DNA of 64,000 nucleotides, from the NCBI GenBank assembly GCA_003049435.1, contig PYSQ01000088.1, positions 1-64,000 of the forward strand. Reading direction: 5' to 3'. The notes beneath the pieces are model-generated. The model worked only from the letters and a program-made list of their open reading frames with translations. It ran no database searches and was not told the origin of the DNA. Every line of letters begins with the position of its first letter. Within the stretch, counting starts at the first letter, position 1. Both the position numbers and the translations under genes were made by a program. Shown here in pieces: positions 1 through 11,543 of the stretch. The DNA comes from Nakataea oryzae (taxonomy: Eukaryota; Ascomycota; Sordariomycetes; Magnaporthales; Magnaporthaceae).

Positions 1-444
1 TCGAAGGGAACGGAAGGGATCAGGGAGTGTGCGCGTCCATCTTCAGTATATACGGGCTCCCGGATTGAAGCAGATCTTGGCCCAGTTGCTCCTGGCCTTC
101 GGGTCGCTGGGTGATGTCGTCTGCATTCTTTTCTTCTTTTCGTCTCCTTTTTTTAGATTTTTTTTCCCCCCATCTGAGCAGCCATGACGAAATCCCGAGC
201 GGGCGCAGGCGGGACGGCAGTGGTGTGGGGCTCTGCAAGTCAATTGCACCTGCTTGACTGCACTCTGTTGCTCCTGCCACTTAACGCGGTCAGCTGACAC
301 CGCTACCTGAACGCGTCGCCACTCGGTAGCGGCCATCGCGTCACAGTGGGTTGTCAAATCCGCCGCACCATTGTCGGTCCAGCCTGTCGAGTGTGTGTTG
401 CCGCCGGCTACCTCGGAGTTGTAGGCAGCTCGTCCGCACCCAAC
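1..444 (+). promoter_or_regulatory. upstream region and 5' leader of the RAD5 gene
   Basis: No gene of its own is visible here. The stretch carries a pyrimidine-rich tract around 125-170 (runs of T and C), then sequence leading into the RAD5 start. An ACGCGT hexamer lies at 311-316, about 130 bp before the ATG. ACGCGT is the core of the MluI cell-cycle box bound by MBF-type factors in yeasts, and DNA-repair genes are often under that control; applying this to the present gene is inference. An in-frame upstream ATG at 346 precedes the preferred start. Confidence 0.4.
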
Positions 445-3400
445 ATGGACTTCCCAGAGTTTGACGAGCCCCCAAACAAGAGGCGCCGCTTCTTCAGCGA
501 CCCGAACGACGAGAATGGAGGCAGTCCAGCCTCCAAGTCGGCGCGCGTCGCCGTCGCTGCTTCCTCTCCCCGCCTCAAGGCCCTGGCCTTGGACGACTGT
601 CCGGACACAGACCCCTCCTGCATAACGCCCAAAGACGACCCTGACGACCGCGAGCCCCCGGCTGTGCCTGAGCCTGCCCCAGCCGCCGCGGAACCCCAAG
701 GATTTGATCGGGAGACCTTCGAGGCCTTTGTGGGGAGCGATGTCAAGCCTGAAGTTCTCGCCATCATTCAGCAACAATGCGGCGCCGATCTTGAGCGAGC
801 CGTCAACATGTTCTTCGACGGGACCTGGAAGAACTTCGCCCCCAAACCAAAGAGCGCCTCCTTCCCCATCCAGTCCGCCGCGAGCAGAAAACCGAACCCC
901 GCGCCGCCACCCCAGCCTACCGTAGCCGCACCGCGGAGGACGTTCACCACACGATACGTCGGGGCGTTCGGGGTCGAGGGCTGGGCTACAAGGAGCGGCA
1001 CAAATCTCCTGAAGCACGGCGATGTTGTCAAGATCGAAAGACAGAAGATCCAGCCTCCCAAGCCGCCGGCTAGAGGTCGGGGTGGGAGGTTGGGCGCGCC
1101 ACAGGCAGTCGGCCTCCGTGTCAACGCCGGCGCGGCCAAGCGGGTCGATGTCATTGTTCGCTTCACCGACAGCAACGGCACCGAGATTGGACGCCTGGCC
1201 AAGGACACGGCCAACTGGGTGTCGACCCTGATAGACCAGCGCATCTGCAAGTTCGAAGGCACCTGCGTCTACTCCCCTGAGCGGCTGCGGACCAACGACA
1301 CGGTCTTTATCCAGCTCCGCTGCTCGCTGCTGCAGGAGGCGTTCGACAAGAGGACTCTCAAACTCTCGGACAACCGCGTCACGGGCATGTTCGAGGAGCA
1401 GGAGTCGCAAGAGGAGCGCGATCTTCGTCTACGACAAGTCGCCCTTGTCCGCCTCTTCCAGGAGATCAACCTGATGCCTAGCAAGGCGCACGCCGCAGCG
1501 GCAAAGGACTCGCGCAAGGGCCTGCTCGAGGCCGCAGAGATGGACGAGCAGAAGCAGAAGCAGGCCCAGCAGACCACCCCCAGCGACAACCAGGACTCAG
1601 CGGCATCCTCGGATGCCGAGGATGGCAAGGAGCTCGAGCAGGATCAGCTGGATGCGCTGTACAAGAAGGCGCAGTCCTTCGACTTCAACACGCCCGAGGC
1701 CGAGCCTGCCGACAGCTTCGCCATGGAGCTTCGTCCCTACCAGAAGCAGTCGCTGCACTGGATGCTCTCCAAGGAGAGGGGCGAAGGGAGCGCGGGCAGG
1801 GAGGCCTCGATGCATCCGTTGTGGGAGGAGTATCAGTGGCCAACTAAGGACTTTGATGACCGCGAGGTGCCGCAGACGGCCGACCAGCCCAATTTTTATA
1901 TCAACCCATACTCGGGCGAGCTGTCGCTCGAGTTCCCTGCGCAGGAGCAGCACTGCTTGGGCGGCATCCTTGCCGACGAGATGGGTCTCGGCAAGACCAT
2001 CCAGATGCTGAGTCTGATACACACGCACAAGTCCAAGGCCGCCCTTGAGGCCCGCAGGGTGCCCGGGGACGCCATGAGCCTCAATGACCTGCAGCGCATG
2101 CCGGCGGCTGGCTTTAGGGTCATCGCTGCCCCCTTCACCACGCTGGTGATTGCGCCCATGTCGCTGCTGTCGCAGTGGCAGAGCGAGGCCGAAAAGGCGT
2201 CCAAGGAGGGAACCCTGAGGTCGATGCTCTACTACGGTAGCGAAAAGAACGTCGACCTCCAGGCGCTGTGCTCTAACCCCGCAACGGCACCCGATGTTCT
2301 CATCACCAGCTACGGCGTCGTCCTCTCAGAGTACAGTCAGATTTCGGCCAGGAACTCGAGCCGAGACGGCCATCGCGGCCTGTTCTCGGTCCATTTCTTT
2401 CGCGTCATCCTGGACGAGGCCCACAACATCAAGAACCGCCAGTCCAAGACGGCCAAGGCCTGCTACGATCTATGCACCGACCACAGGTGGGTGCTGACCG
2501 GAACCCCCATCGTCAACCGGCTCGAGGATCTGTTTAGCCTGGTCCGCTTCCTGCGCGTCGAGCCATGGAGCAACTTCTCCTTCTGGAGGACCTTCATCAC
2601 GGTGCCCTTTGAGTCCAAAAACTTTATGCGAGCTCTGGACGTTGTGCAGACCGTGCTGGAGCCTCTTGTGATGAGGCGGACCAAGGACATGAGGACCCCC
2701 TCTGGCGAACTGTAAGTCCCGCAACACCTGCTTCCTCGGCTGCGCAACCCATTTGCTCACACACCCTACAGCCTTGTTCCCCTTCCGCCCAAGACCATCG
2801 AGATCGTCGACGTTGAGCTCTCGGAGCAGGAGCGCGCCGTGTACGATCACATCATCAACCGAGCCAGAAACACGTTCCAGGAGAACATCGAGGCCGGCAC
2901 CGTCATGAAGGCGTACACGAGCATCTTTCTCCAGATCCTGCGACTCCGCCAGTCCTGTTGCCACCCGATCCTGGTGCGGAACCAGGACATCGTTGCCGAC
3001 GAGGACGTGGCGGGCGCCGCGGCGGATGCGGCGGCGGGGCTGGCCGACGACATGGACCTGCACTCGCTGATCGAGCGCTTCACGGCCAGCACCGACGACC
3101 CGGCAGCCGATGCTAACGCCTTTGGCGCCCACGTCATGGCCCAGATCCGCGACGAGGCCGCGGGCGAGTGCCCCATCTGCTCCGAGGAGCCCATGATCGA
3201 ACAAACCGTCACGGGCTGCTGGCACTCGACGTGCAAGAAGTGCATCCTCGACTACATCAAGCACCAGACGGACCGCCACACGGTCCCGCGCTGCGTCCAC
3301 TGCCGCGAGCCCATCAACGAGCGTGATCTGTTCGAGGTCGTCCGCCACGACCCCTGCGAGGACGACGACGGCATCCCAGAAGCGTTCCGCCCTCCGCCGG

Positions 3401-3899
3401 GCGCCGCCGCCACCACCCCGCGCATCAGCCTGCAGCGCCTCGGCGTCAACAACTCGTCCACAAAGGTGGTCACGCTCATCCGGCACCTGCGCGAGCTGCG
3501 CCGCGAGCGCCCGCGCATAAAGTCGGTCGTCTTCAGCCAGTTCACGTCCTTTCTCTCGCTCATCGAGCCCGCCCTGACGCGCGCGCGCATACGCTTCCTG
3601 CGCCTCGACGGCACCATGGCGCAAAAGGCGCGCGCCGCCGTGCTCGACGAGTTCCGCTCCGAGGACCGCTTCACCGTCCTCCTGCTCAGCCTGCGCGCCG
3701 GCGGCGTCGGCCTCAACCTCGTCGACGCCAAGCGCGTCTACATGATGGACCCCTGGTGGAGCTTCGCCGTCGAGTCCCAGGCCATCGACCGTGTCCACCG
3801 CATGGGCCAGGACGAGGAGGTCAAGGTCTACCGCCTCATTGTGAAGGGGAGCGTCGAGGAGAGGATGTTGCGGGTGCAGGACCGCAAGAAGTTTATGTG

Positions 3900-3954
<55 letters not shown>

Positions 3955-4084
3955 CCCTTTCTCTATCCCTGTCGTTGTTTGGGCTTTTGCTGACATTCAC
4001 TCAAGTGCCACGTCGCTGGGCATGATGACGGACGAGGAGAAGAAGCTGGCAAGAATCGAGGACATCAAAGAGCTCCTGAGCTGA
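445..4084 (+). CDS. RAD5: DNA repair helicase / ubiquitin ligase RAD5 (SNF2 family, HIRAN + RING)
   Basis: Rad5 works in error-free post-replication repair: a SWI/SNF-type ATPase that reverses stalled forks and a RING E3 that extends K63 chains on PCNA with Ubc13-Mms2. Three exons: 445-2711, 2772-3896 and 4006-4084, giving 1156 aa. Visible in order: a UBA/CUE-like helix near residues 91-127, a HIRAN domain from about 163 (RRTFTTRYVGAFG), Walker A DEMGLGKT near 510, DEAH near 656, a C3HC4 RING beginning CPIC near 888, and the helicase C-terminal lobe from about 1005, ending with the SLGMM...IKELLS tail known for the family. Splicing at 2711/2772 restores LLVPLPPKTIEI, and the last intron restores FIATSLGMM. 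The ATG at 445 was preferred over one 33 codons upstream because MDFPEFDEPPNKRRRFF is a typical start. The second intron holds a long CT repeat. Length and domain order are normal, so the gene appears intact. Confidence 0.95.
3902..3951. repeat. (CT)n microsatellite inside the last RAD5 intron
   Basis: About 25 uninterrupted CT units fill the first half of the 109-bp intron (3897-4005), starting right after the GTGAGC donor. The tract is followed by T/C-rich sequence, a GCTGAC branch-like motif near 3990 and the CAAG acceptor at 4005. A long pyrimidine run next to the donor is unusual, and the tract is expected to vary in length between isolates. Confidence 0.9.
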
Positions 4085-4968
4085 GCTGGGCTGGGCTGAG
4101 ACGGTTTGGTGACCACACACAACAAGTACGAATCATGACCACGGGCTACGGGGTTGGCGGAACGGATTTTGGGTGGCGACTTATGGGAAGCATGCAGGCG
4201 CGGAGCTCTTCTGCCGACCAGCCAACAGTACAATATAGACATTTATATCACATAGAAACGACATGAAGCATTTAGCCTAGCAGTCTACAGAGCCGATAAC
4301 CACGGTACCAAACTGCCTAGATAGAGTGGCCGTCATGTATTACCTCGCAATAATCAAGTAGAAGTAATAAGTCTTTGTTCTTCGCCGGCCAAACAGGCAA
4401 AGTGAGAGAAAGAGAATAGAAAAAAAAGCATTAACGACTGTGATGGGTAAGCCACAAGAAACACGCTTCAAACGAGAATTGACTCCGAACCGGCCCGGTG
4501 ACAGGCGCTTGAAACGAGGATGCCTGCCCAATTTTTTTTTTTTTTTCAAATCATTCAGCCTCGACTTTGTCCGGCCGCTTACGTCAAAAAAATTCGACAG
4601 AAGCAAAAGCAACGGCAAAAACAACCGAGCCATAGTTAAAACAAGTTCCGACCAGACAAAAAAAAGCAGTTCTCCAATCTGTTGTCGTCCGTCTGCCCAT
4701 GTTCCCGTGCCATTTTCGTCAGTCATTCCCGCCCAAGAAAAGGAAAAGGAAGAATCTGACCCTGTTGGTTGCCCAGATTCAAATACAAGAAGTTTAGGAA
4801 ATAATAACAGGAAGGTGAAGAAAAAAAAGTGAAATAAGAAAGGATAAAGGACTAAAAAAGTAAAACCACGAGAAAATAAAGCAGATGGAACGAAAGGACA
4901 GAGGACGTGTCAAAACATGGATATTTGGAGTCACATCTGAAGCCATAAGGCTACCGTACGTTGCGCTT
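4085..4968. other. intergenic, tail-to-tail between RAD5 and the Zn2Cys6 gene
   Basis: Both flanking genes end here, so this is 3' UTR and spacer. It is A-rich, with homopolymer runs (T run near 4532-4545, A-rich 4800-4880). Two overlapping ORFs on opposite strands (130 and 128 aa) have low-complexity composition and no recognisable motif, and are not called as genes. Confidence 0.5.
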
Positions 4969-7401
4969 TTAGCGGTACCTCCTCAACAGTACATGATCGG
5001 CGTTCTCAAAGCTGGTGCGGGAGAAGGCCTGGCGGACGACGTTTGCCACCTCTGGAATACCGTCGGCGGGTCGGACATCGTGACCGCAGTGGCCGAGACC
5101 GATTGATGCCAGGGTGGTGAGCACCTGGGGCCGACTGGCAGGCAGACAGTCGGTAAGCCAGGAGAGGATGCGAAGCTGGCTGGTGAAGCGAACGTCGCCC
5201 GGAAGCAGCATGGGCGGGCTCGTCTTGACATAGTTTGGTGGAGCCAGCTGCTGCGCGGCCGGGGCGCGCTGAGGGAACCCTCCCTTGCCGCCAACAAATG
5301 TGGCCGAGGCTGGAGGAGTGGGCAGCGTCGACCTGGATATCGGAGCAGGGCCGCCGAAGGAGACGGTCTCGTGAAAGCTCTTGTGCTGCTGTGGGGGGCT
5401 GGGGTATTGGGACAATGCTTCCAGAGGCGGCGATTGCGGCAAGTGCTGCTGCGGCGGGGACGTCGGGAGCAGAGGCAGCGACTTGACGTATAGGGGCTGC
5501 TCCGAAGCCGGCTCCTGTTCTTCCTTGCGGGGCGGGCTCTGGTAACCCAGGTCCCTCTCGGGCGAGGGGGAGGGCGTCACAGGAATCAGCGTCACGGGAG
5601 ATTCGTCCGAGTTCGAAACCCTGATCGGGGCGATAGATATGCGGGCAGCAGTGAAGTTCCACGACATGCCCGGGTTCTGAACGCTGATATGCATGATGTC
5701 GGCGTCTGAGTCGGGGATTGTGTCGCACATGTTGGCCAGCTTGGAGGTGCAGCAGGTGCAGGTGGTTGAGAAGGACGAGTTGTAAAAGTCTATGTTTGTG
5801 TGCGACATGGCGGCGCCGGCCAGATATTTTGTCAGGCGAGCAGTCCAGATCAAGACCGTCGTGTAGAGCGTCACATCCTGCATCAGCGTGAAGGTGGACA
5901 GGTCTCGCTTGAAGGGCGGCGGGGTGGTGCTGGAGCTCTTGAGCACCGAATAGTCGTACAGGTCGGGGCCCGCGAACCCCATGATTCCCGGGCGGTACTG
6001 GTCGTCGTCGGTCAAGTTGAAGGCCCAGGCAAGCACCTTGGCCGCCGTGTCGGGGTGCGCGGCTTCCCAGTCCATGCGCCAGTTTGCGAGTTTCTGCTTG
6101 AGCTCCTCGACAAGCCGTTGCAGGGATGGGACAACGTCGGGGTCCTCGGCGCGCTCTGTCGGGAAACCGTTGTTGTGCCACATGATGCGAGTGCCCATGA
6201 GGTTGAAGACGCCCGAGATGACAGTGGGTATTTCCGTCATCAGGTCGAGCAGCTTGCTGGTCCAAGTCTTCAGGTGCGGCGCCTTGGCCCAAGGGGTAGT
6301 CTTCCACTCCTCCTTGGCCAGGAATGAGGGCGTCCGGCGGACGATCGAATTTGAAATCTGAGGACACGAAGAAGCATTAGGATCAATCACTAGGCCATAT
6401 TACGTGCGCAGTATTCATGCAGGAAGAGCTACAGATAGACGTACCATGGTCAGCCGGCACGAATCGAAGACGGGAAGAAGTGACGGCGACTGGAAGTACT
6501 CGGGTCCGCAGTATTCCAGTATCCGAGACAGGCCGCGGTGATGTGTAAAGCGCAGGTCGTTCTCGACCGAGATCTACACAAGCGGGTCGCACGTCGTCAA
6601 ATTAGCCCAGCTCACACAATCGAACCATGGCGTCGGCAAGGGGGCGGGAAAGCATACCAGATACGAGCCCATGATAGCAATAGGCTTGATCAAAGAGGCC
6701 AGCTCGTCCTTGCGTTGGGTGGACAATTTGGAGCGCAGCTTGCGGAGCGTGTTGCCGTACAGGCGGGCGCCCTGAGACTGCAGGCTTTGAATGTGACGAT
6801 CCTTGCCCAGCAGGCCGTAGGCGAGGGCGCGCAGGCTGTCGTGGGCCATGTCGCCGTCCGAGAGGGTGCTGCGGATGCCCGAGTCCTGCAGCATGAGGCT
6901 GTGCATGTTGATCCAGCCATACGAGTCGAAAAAGTAGGAAAAGGCAATGTCGTCGACGAAGCCGGTGAGGGACAGCTCCGGGGGCGGGGAGGCGCTGGGG
7001 CCGCGGGATCCGGGGTGGCCCGCGGTGGAGAGCTTGTCGGAGTTGGCGGCGTGGGAGGACTGGCTCTGTGGGCGGAGCGGCTGGGGCTGGTCGGCGCCGG
7101 CCTGCCTCGTGCGGACCAGCTGCCTCTGCTGCTGTTGGCGCTTGGCCTTGGCCGAGGCGACGGGGGCGTCATCGGGGCCGGCCGACGGGAAGGAGGACAC
7201 GGTCTGGATCTTGGCCAGGCGGGCGGTGCCAGGCTTGGAGCCGGCGACGACGGAGTGGCTCTGGATGCGGAGGACCGTCTCGTAGCCCTTGCACTCGTAG
7301 CCGGCCTTGATGCAGCGCTCGCACGTCGGACGGGCGCGGTCGCATTTAACACGCCGCATGCGGCATGTGTGGCAGTTGCCACTCGTGGGTGCGCGTCCCA
7401 T
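4969..7401 (-). CDS. Zn2Cys6 transcription factor with fungal-specific TF domain
   Basis: A predicted nuclear, sequence-specific regulator of 753 aa. The N-terminus has a full binuclear zinc cluster, CX2CX6CX6CX2CX6C at residues 10-37, with the usual basic linker RMRRVKCDR. The remainder, including the motif FDSCRLTM close to the end of exon 2, resembles the fungal_trans_2 (DUF3468) middle region that follows the zinc cluster in many Sordariomycete regulators. Three exons on the minus strand: 7401-6658, 6573-6445 and 6357-4969, joined through GTATGC..TAG and GTACGT..CAG introns, both at phase 0. A Ser/Pro/Gln-rich stretch (about residues 370-440) is probably a flexible or activation segment. 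There is no neighbouring metabolic cluster, so its target pathway cannot be inferred. Confidence 0.9.
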
Positions 7402-7518
7402 GGCGGCGGGCTGGCCGGCTGTGTGCGGCTATGGCTGTTGGGTGGGATGCTGAGCTCGCGAGCCCGAGGCTTAGGATGTGTTGAAGGGTGCGTGCGGGAG
7501 CTTGTCCACGTCCGTCGC

Positions 7519-7578
7519 CGACGGTGACGGTGACGGTGACGGTCAATCAGAGAGCAAAAAAAAAAAAAAAAAAAAAAG
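7519..7578. repeat. GACGGT hexamer repeat followed by an A run
   Basis: Four to five tandem GGTGAC/GACGGT hexamers at about 7520-7543, then a run of about 20 A at 7557-7577. They lie about 120-175 bp upstream of the Zn2Cys6 start codon, on the promoter side. These are simple repeats; no function is claimed. Confidence 0.7.
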
Positions 7579-10500
7579 CAGCACAAAACAAAGTGGAAAG
7601 CCGGTTCACCGAGATCAAGCGCGTGAGAGCCAATCCGTCCAGCGGTGTCGATTTCGAGGTTGAGGTTCGGTGTCGATGTCGGGCGGTCGCCGATCGGGTT
7701 TTGCAGCGCAATGTCGCTGATTTCTGGTGCCGGTGGCGGCGGGCAGTTGGGGGATTGCCGGCTGCTTCCTTGGTCGCGTGTGCGCAACGCTCGTCTCGAC
7801 TTGTCGAGGCGAAGGCGGTTGGTTTTGGACGAGACGAGCAACGCCAGACCCAGGTGTTTTATCCAGACGGGCCCAGGTCCGTGGCTGAGGGGGGTCCGAA
7901 ACCAGCTGCAGGCAAGGGGGCTGTCAATCGAGCGAGGAAGAGGGGCGCAATCATGCTCTCGCTCCGCGGTGCCCTGCCGAGCTCGCTCCCTGGGTTCCGC
8001 CGCCTGCCGGGGCCCTGCTGACATGGTGTGTAGCATGCGCTTGCAGAGGTGCAGCTCTGCCCGCCTTTTGGCTGGCGTCATTGTTTTGACTGCCATCATT
8101 TGGCGCTGACAAAAAAAAAGATGCTGATGCTGATGCTGATGCTGATGCCGATGCCGATGCTGATGCTGCCGCCGCTGCCGCTGCTGCCGCCACTGCTTGC
8201 TCGCTCTTCCTCAAGCTGCCGCGGCAAGTGGCGGCGGGCCGCACGCAGCCCTCGTTTCCAAATGGCATGTCAGGCAGCCCGTTCGGCCGATATGGCGAGC
8301 ATTAGCCGGCCCTCTCCCTCCCCCACCTTTGCCATTCGAGCATTGTGCGCACGCCCATAGAGGCCGTCTTGTCGTGTCCACGCACCAGGAATCCGCTGTT
8401 GACCAGCGCTGTCGCGGCGGCCCACTTCTGGGGGGCACAGGCCGCCACGGGGTACCGCAGCCTGCATCCGATCGGGAAGGATGAGGGCTGCTCCTGCGGG
8501 GTCCCTCTTGCTTCTTGCAGCACGCTCGCAGCCAGCGTGCCAGCATCATGACGGGCGGAACCGAAAGGGAGAGACCCTGGACGCGCTAAGCCCTGGCCCG
8601 GCCGCTGGCCAGAACGCGCCTTCCAAGTATGTACTTACTTACAGTGCGTTCTGGGAATCTACCTGGAGCCACCGCGGGAGCACACTGGCCGAACGCCGCC
8701 GTTGCTGCCCCACCCGGCAATGTTTTGGCCCCTTGCTGGCGGCCGCCATCTTTGCAGGCCTCGCTTACGAACCGGTCCCTGAACGAGCAAAAAGTCTGGA
8801 TCCGAACAAGGGGGGGGCCGATTGTGCCTGGCCTCGACCTTGTGCGCTCAAGATACTGCCGTCCGTGCGAGCTGCCAAACGCAAGCCCCCCCTTTTTTTT
8901 TTTCGCGACTTCAGAAAGACGCATCCTTCTCGCCTCGACTCGCTGCGACGCACCGGCTTCTCGCTTCTGGAAGATCGAGGGGGAAGGAAAAAGAAATTGA
9001 AAAAAGGAAAGAAAAAAGAGGAGAACAAAAATAAGAAGAAAAAGAAGAAGACGAAAAAAAACACGTATCGGATTCGATCCCTGTGAGGCCCTGGCCCTGC
9101 TGGCACCGCAGTTTTTGTCACCTGGAGCCGCTGAGCATCTGTCCCGATTCCTTTTGCAACATGCAATCGCATGCGGTCTTGGTGCGGGCGAAATGGGGTC
9201 CCTCTCGGCTCTGTTTGGGCCTGTGGTCCGTCGCCGCCCGCCATGTACACTCTGCCGGCATCGCTACAAATCCCGCCATGCCAACCAAGCTCTTGGGACT
9301 GGACAGCGGCCCTCTTATGATCTCCTGTCCGTGCCACGCCTGTACGTCGCAAAGCGCCAAGACGCACCATTGTGCGCCCCCGGAACGCATGCAGTAAGGC
9401 AGGTGCTTGGCGACCGCATTCTGAACATCCCAATCACTGGCCTTGCTGGCTAAGACTCGCAAGGACATACGCGGCATCTTGGGGTCGTATGGCAGGCATT
9501 GGCAGGCACGTAGGACAGCAAAGGCCTGCATGGTGGCAAAACCGGGCCACGCCCAATCGGCACCTTTGTCCAGCGAGATACATGGCTTGTTGTTCGCTCC
9601 CCCATGCCTTGGCCTCGTTCAAGACGACGTCACATCTGTCTGTCTGGCTGGCACCAGTGTCGTCGACCGGTGGTGCAGCCGCAACAGCACGACGGCGGCC
9701 TGACCGACGCGGCCGTTTTGCGTGCGGAGCCACCCGGGACTCTCGGTCAGCAGCCCCCCCGAGGTCCCCGTCCGTCAGCCTCGACGCTTTCCTTGTTCCT
9801 GCCTCGGCCTACTTTCGCTCCCGACGGCTGTCGTCCCTGCCCTGGGTCGAGACCGCGTTCCAAAATCTCTCGCCGGGAATCGTCGCCCGTTCCGCGAGGG
9901 CGCTATTGGATTTCGGGGGACAAGGTAGCGCCATTTCCGGATCATCCAGGCCCTAGCCTAGAACCGCCTCGCATTCCGCGGGCGGGCGGGCGGTGTGACG
10001 GCTCTTGATCCTCCCCCCCTTGTGGACGGTGGACGGTGGGCGGAGGGCGCTTGCCTGACATGCTCGGGCCATGCAGCGCTTGGCGCTCGACACGTGCCGC
10101 CCCGGTGCGCTTGGTCTGGCGATCCCGTCCTGCTGGGGGATGCCGGTGCGGTGGCACAGGCGCGCGTCCGCAGCCGACGCCTCCCCGGTGGGCGCATCAT
10201 TAATGGGTGGCACTGGCCAGGCCGCACGGCATCAGGACGTCTAGGGCCTTGGCGTTTTTCTTTCTTTTCCCGCTTTTACTTTACCACAGCCCTTTAGTGC
10301 AATCTCGGGCAGAGAGAGATTGGCGTCGGGCCCAGCAAAACAGGCCTGCGGTGGGGGCCTTTGAGCCACCCGTCGAGTTGCTTACGATGTCGAAAGCCGA
10401 CTTTGACAGATGCCAAGACTCGCCAGACCACAAACCGAGTCTGCCCAGGAACTCTCACGGACGCTTGTCATTTCTTTTCGGGGCGCCGTCGGTGCTTTAC

Positions 10501-10690
10501 GCAATCAAGCCTCCCTCAACTGACTGTTACCCAACCTCTGTCTGGAAAGTCGCCCATTTGCGATTCCATCGTGTCATCTCACTTGTTCGACTGACCATAC
10601 AGAATCCATCACCAATGGGGACGCCTGATTCCCTCTTTTTGGTCCCGACGTCACCCATTCCTCTTGGGTGGAGTGAGTGGCCGCGGCCCA
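7579..10690. other. gene-poor region upstream of the Zn2Cys6 gene
   Basis: About 3.1 kb in which I find no convincing protein. ORFs up to about 200 aa exist on both strands, but they overlap each other, lack family motifs and read as translated low-complexity DNA. A (GATGCT/GATGCC)n array lies at about 8120-8168, a purine-rich GAAAAAGAA stretch at 8985-9065, and several G or C homopolymer runs elsewhere. It may include a long regulatory region for the transcription factor. Confidence 0.4.
8120..8168. repeat. (GATGCT/GATGCC)n hexanucleotide repeat
   Basis: Eight imperfect hexamer units in a row, running into a GCCGCT-rich stretch. Translated it would give runs of Met-Leu or Asp-Ala, which explains several spurious ORFs here. 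Confidence 0.8.
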
Positions 10691-10699
10691 AAGCAAACC

Positions 10700-10709
10700 A
10701 TAGATATAA
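10700..10709 (+). promoter_or_regulatory. TATA-box-like sequence
   Basis: The sequence GATATAAAGG lies about 185 bp upstream of the ATG at 10890. It is followed by a short tandem repeat of TCACTCTGGT (about 10748-10770) and by a 14-bp palindrome TATATACGTATATA at 10810-10823. Together these look promoter-like, but no strong gene follows. Confidence 0.3.
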
Positions 10710-10889
10710 AGGGTCGGTCCGGGGACAGTCTTGAAAGAGGAGCCCTGTTCACTCTGGTCACTCTGGTCACTCCACCCAGGAAACTAGATTCAGCAAACTC
10801 AGATACGCCTATATACGTATATATCTAGCACAGTCCCCCGTGCTACCAGCATCAGGATCTGTCCAGGCTATACACTTCACACCACCAGG

Positions 10890-11543
10890 ATGCCAGCCTT
10901 GGACCGCCGTCGACGATCCCCAACGCCCTACCCCAGGCCCGATCTTGATCGACACTCGAACCACCAGACAAATGCCACCATACTTCTGAGGAGGCTGATG
11001 GGCAATGCCCTCCAAGGGCGTGGTGGCACCGTCCGTTCAGAACCGCAGAACCAATACCACGAGAAGCCGCAAAGCCGACGGTCAAGTTACGGCTCGACAC
11101 AGCCACTTCGCGAAAAGTCCTCCCACGACGGCATCTCAATAAGATGGCAGGACTCGGCCGGCAGCTCTCAGGTCCATAGCACCGAGGGCTGCTTCCACCA
11201 GACATTCACCACATTTGTGTCTCGCATTACAGACCTCACCTGCGGCATTCTGCCCGCCGGCCGCGGCAAATCGACAGGACCTCGGCATCGGCATCAGCAT
11301 CAGCATCGAGGCGGGCGCGGCGGCGGGCCCTGGGGCATGCTCAGCTTCAGTCGCGGTTTAGGGAAGCGCATGACCCGAACGCCATCTCCTCGCAGGAAGG
11401 AGATGTACCCCCGCGCCAACAGCAAATACTGGAACCCCCCGCAACCCCGCAAACGAGGCGCCCAACCACACAATGCCAGCGAGAGACGTGGCCGCCCCCG
11501 CGACTCAGTGCCAGCCCACCACGCGCTGCGAAAGGTCCAATGA
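10890..11543 (+). CDS. possible hypothetical protein (217 aa, weak)
   Basis: A single uninterrupted ORF with a reasonable ATG context (CAGGATGCC) downstream of a TATA-like box. The product is strongly basic (many Arg, Ser, Gln, His), has no signal peptide or membrane segment, and includes an HRHQHQH run. I recognise no domain. Basic, Arg/Pro-rich composition is also what random translation of G+C-rich fungal DNA gives, and the opposite strand has overlapping ORFs of similar size, so this may not be a gene. Transcript data would be needed to accept it. Confidence 0.2.
   Translation: MPALDRRRRSPTPYPRPDLDRHSNHQTNATILLRRLMGNALQGRGGTVRSEPQNQYHEKPQSRRSSYGSTQPLREKSSHDGISIRWQDSAGSSQVHSTEGCFHQTFTTFVSRITDLTCGILPAGRGKSTGPRHRHQHQHRGGRGGGPWGMLSFSRGLGKRMTRTPSPRRKEMYPRANSKYWNPPQPRKRGAQPHNASERRGRPRDSVPAHHALRKVQ

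Noticed and set aside
43..1410. 455-codon open frame on the minus strand opposite RAD5
   Set aside because: It is antisense to well-conserved RAD5 exon sequence, has no motif, and is a mirror of G+C-rich codon use.
2470..3996. 508-codon open frame on the minus strand opposite RAD5 exons 1-2
   Set aside because: Antisense shadow of the helicase and RING region; its N-terminal RERE run is just the CT repeat translated.
6690..8099. 469-codon open frame on the minus strand across the Zn2Cys6 promoter
   Set aside because: It reads out of frame through the transcription-factor exon and through simple repeats; no domain.
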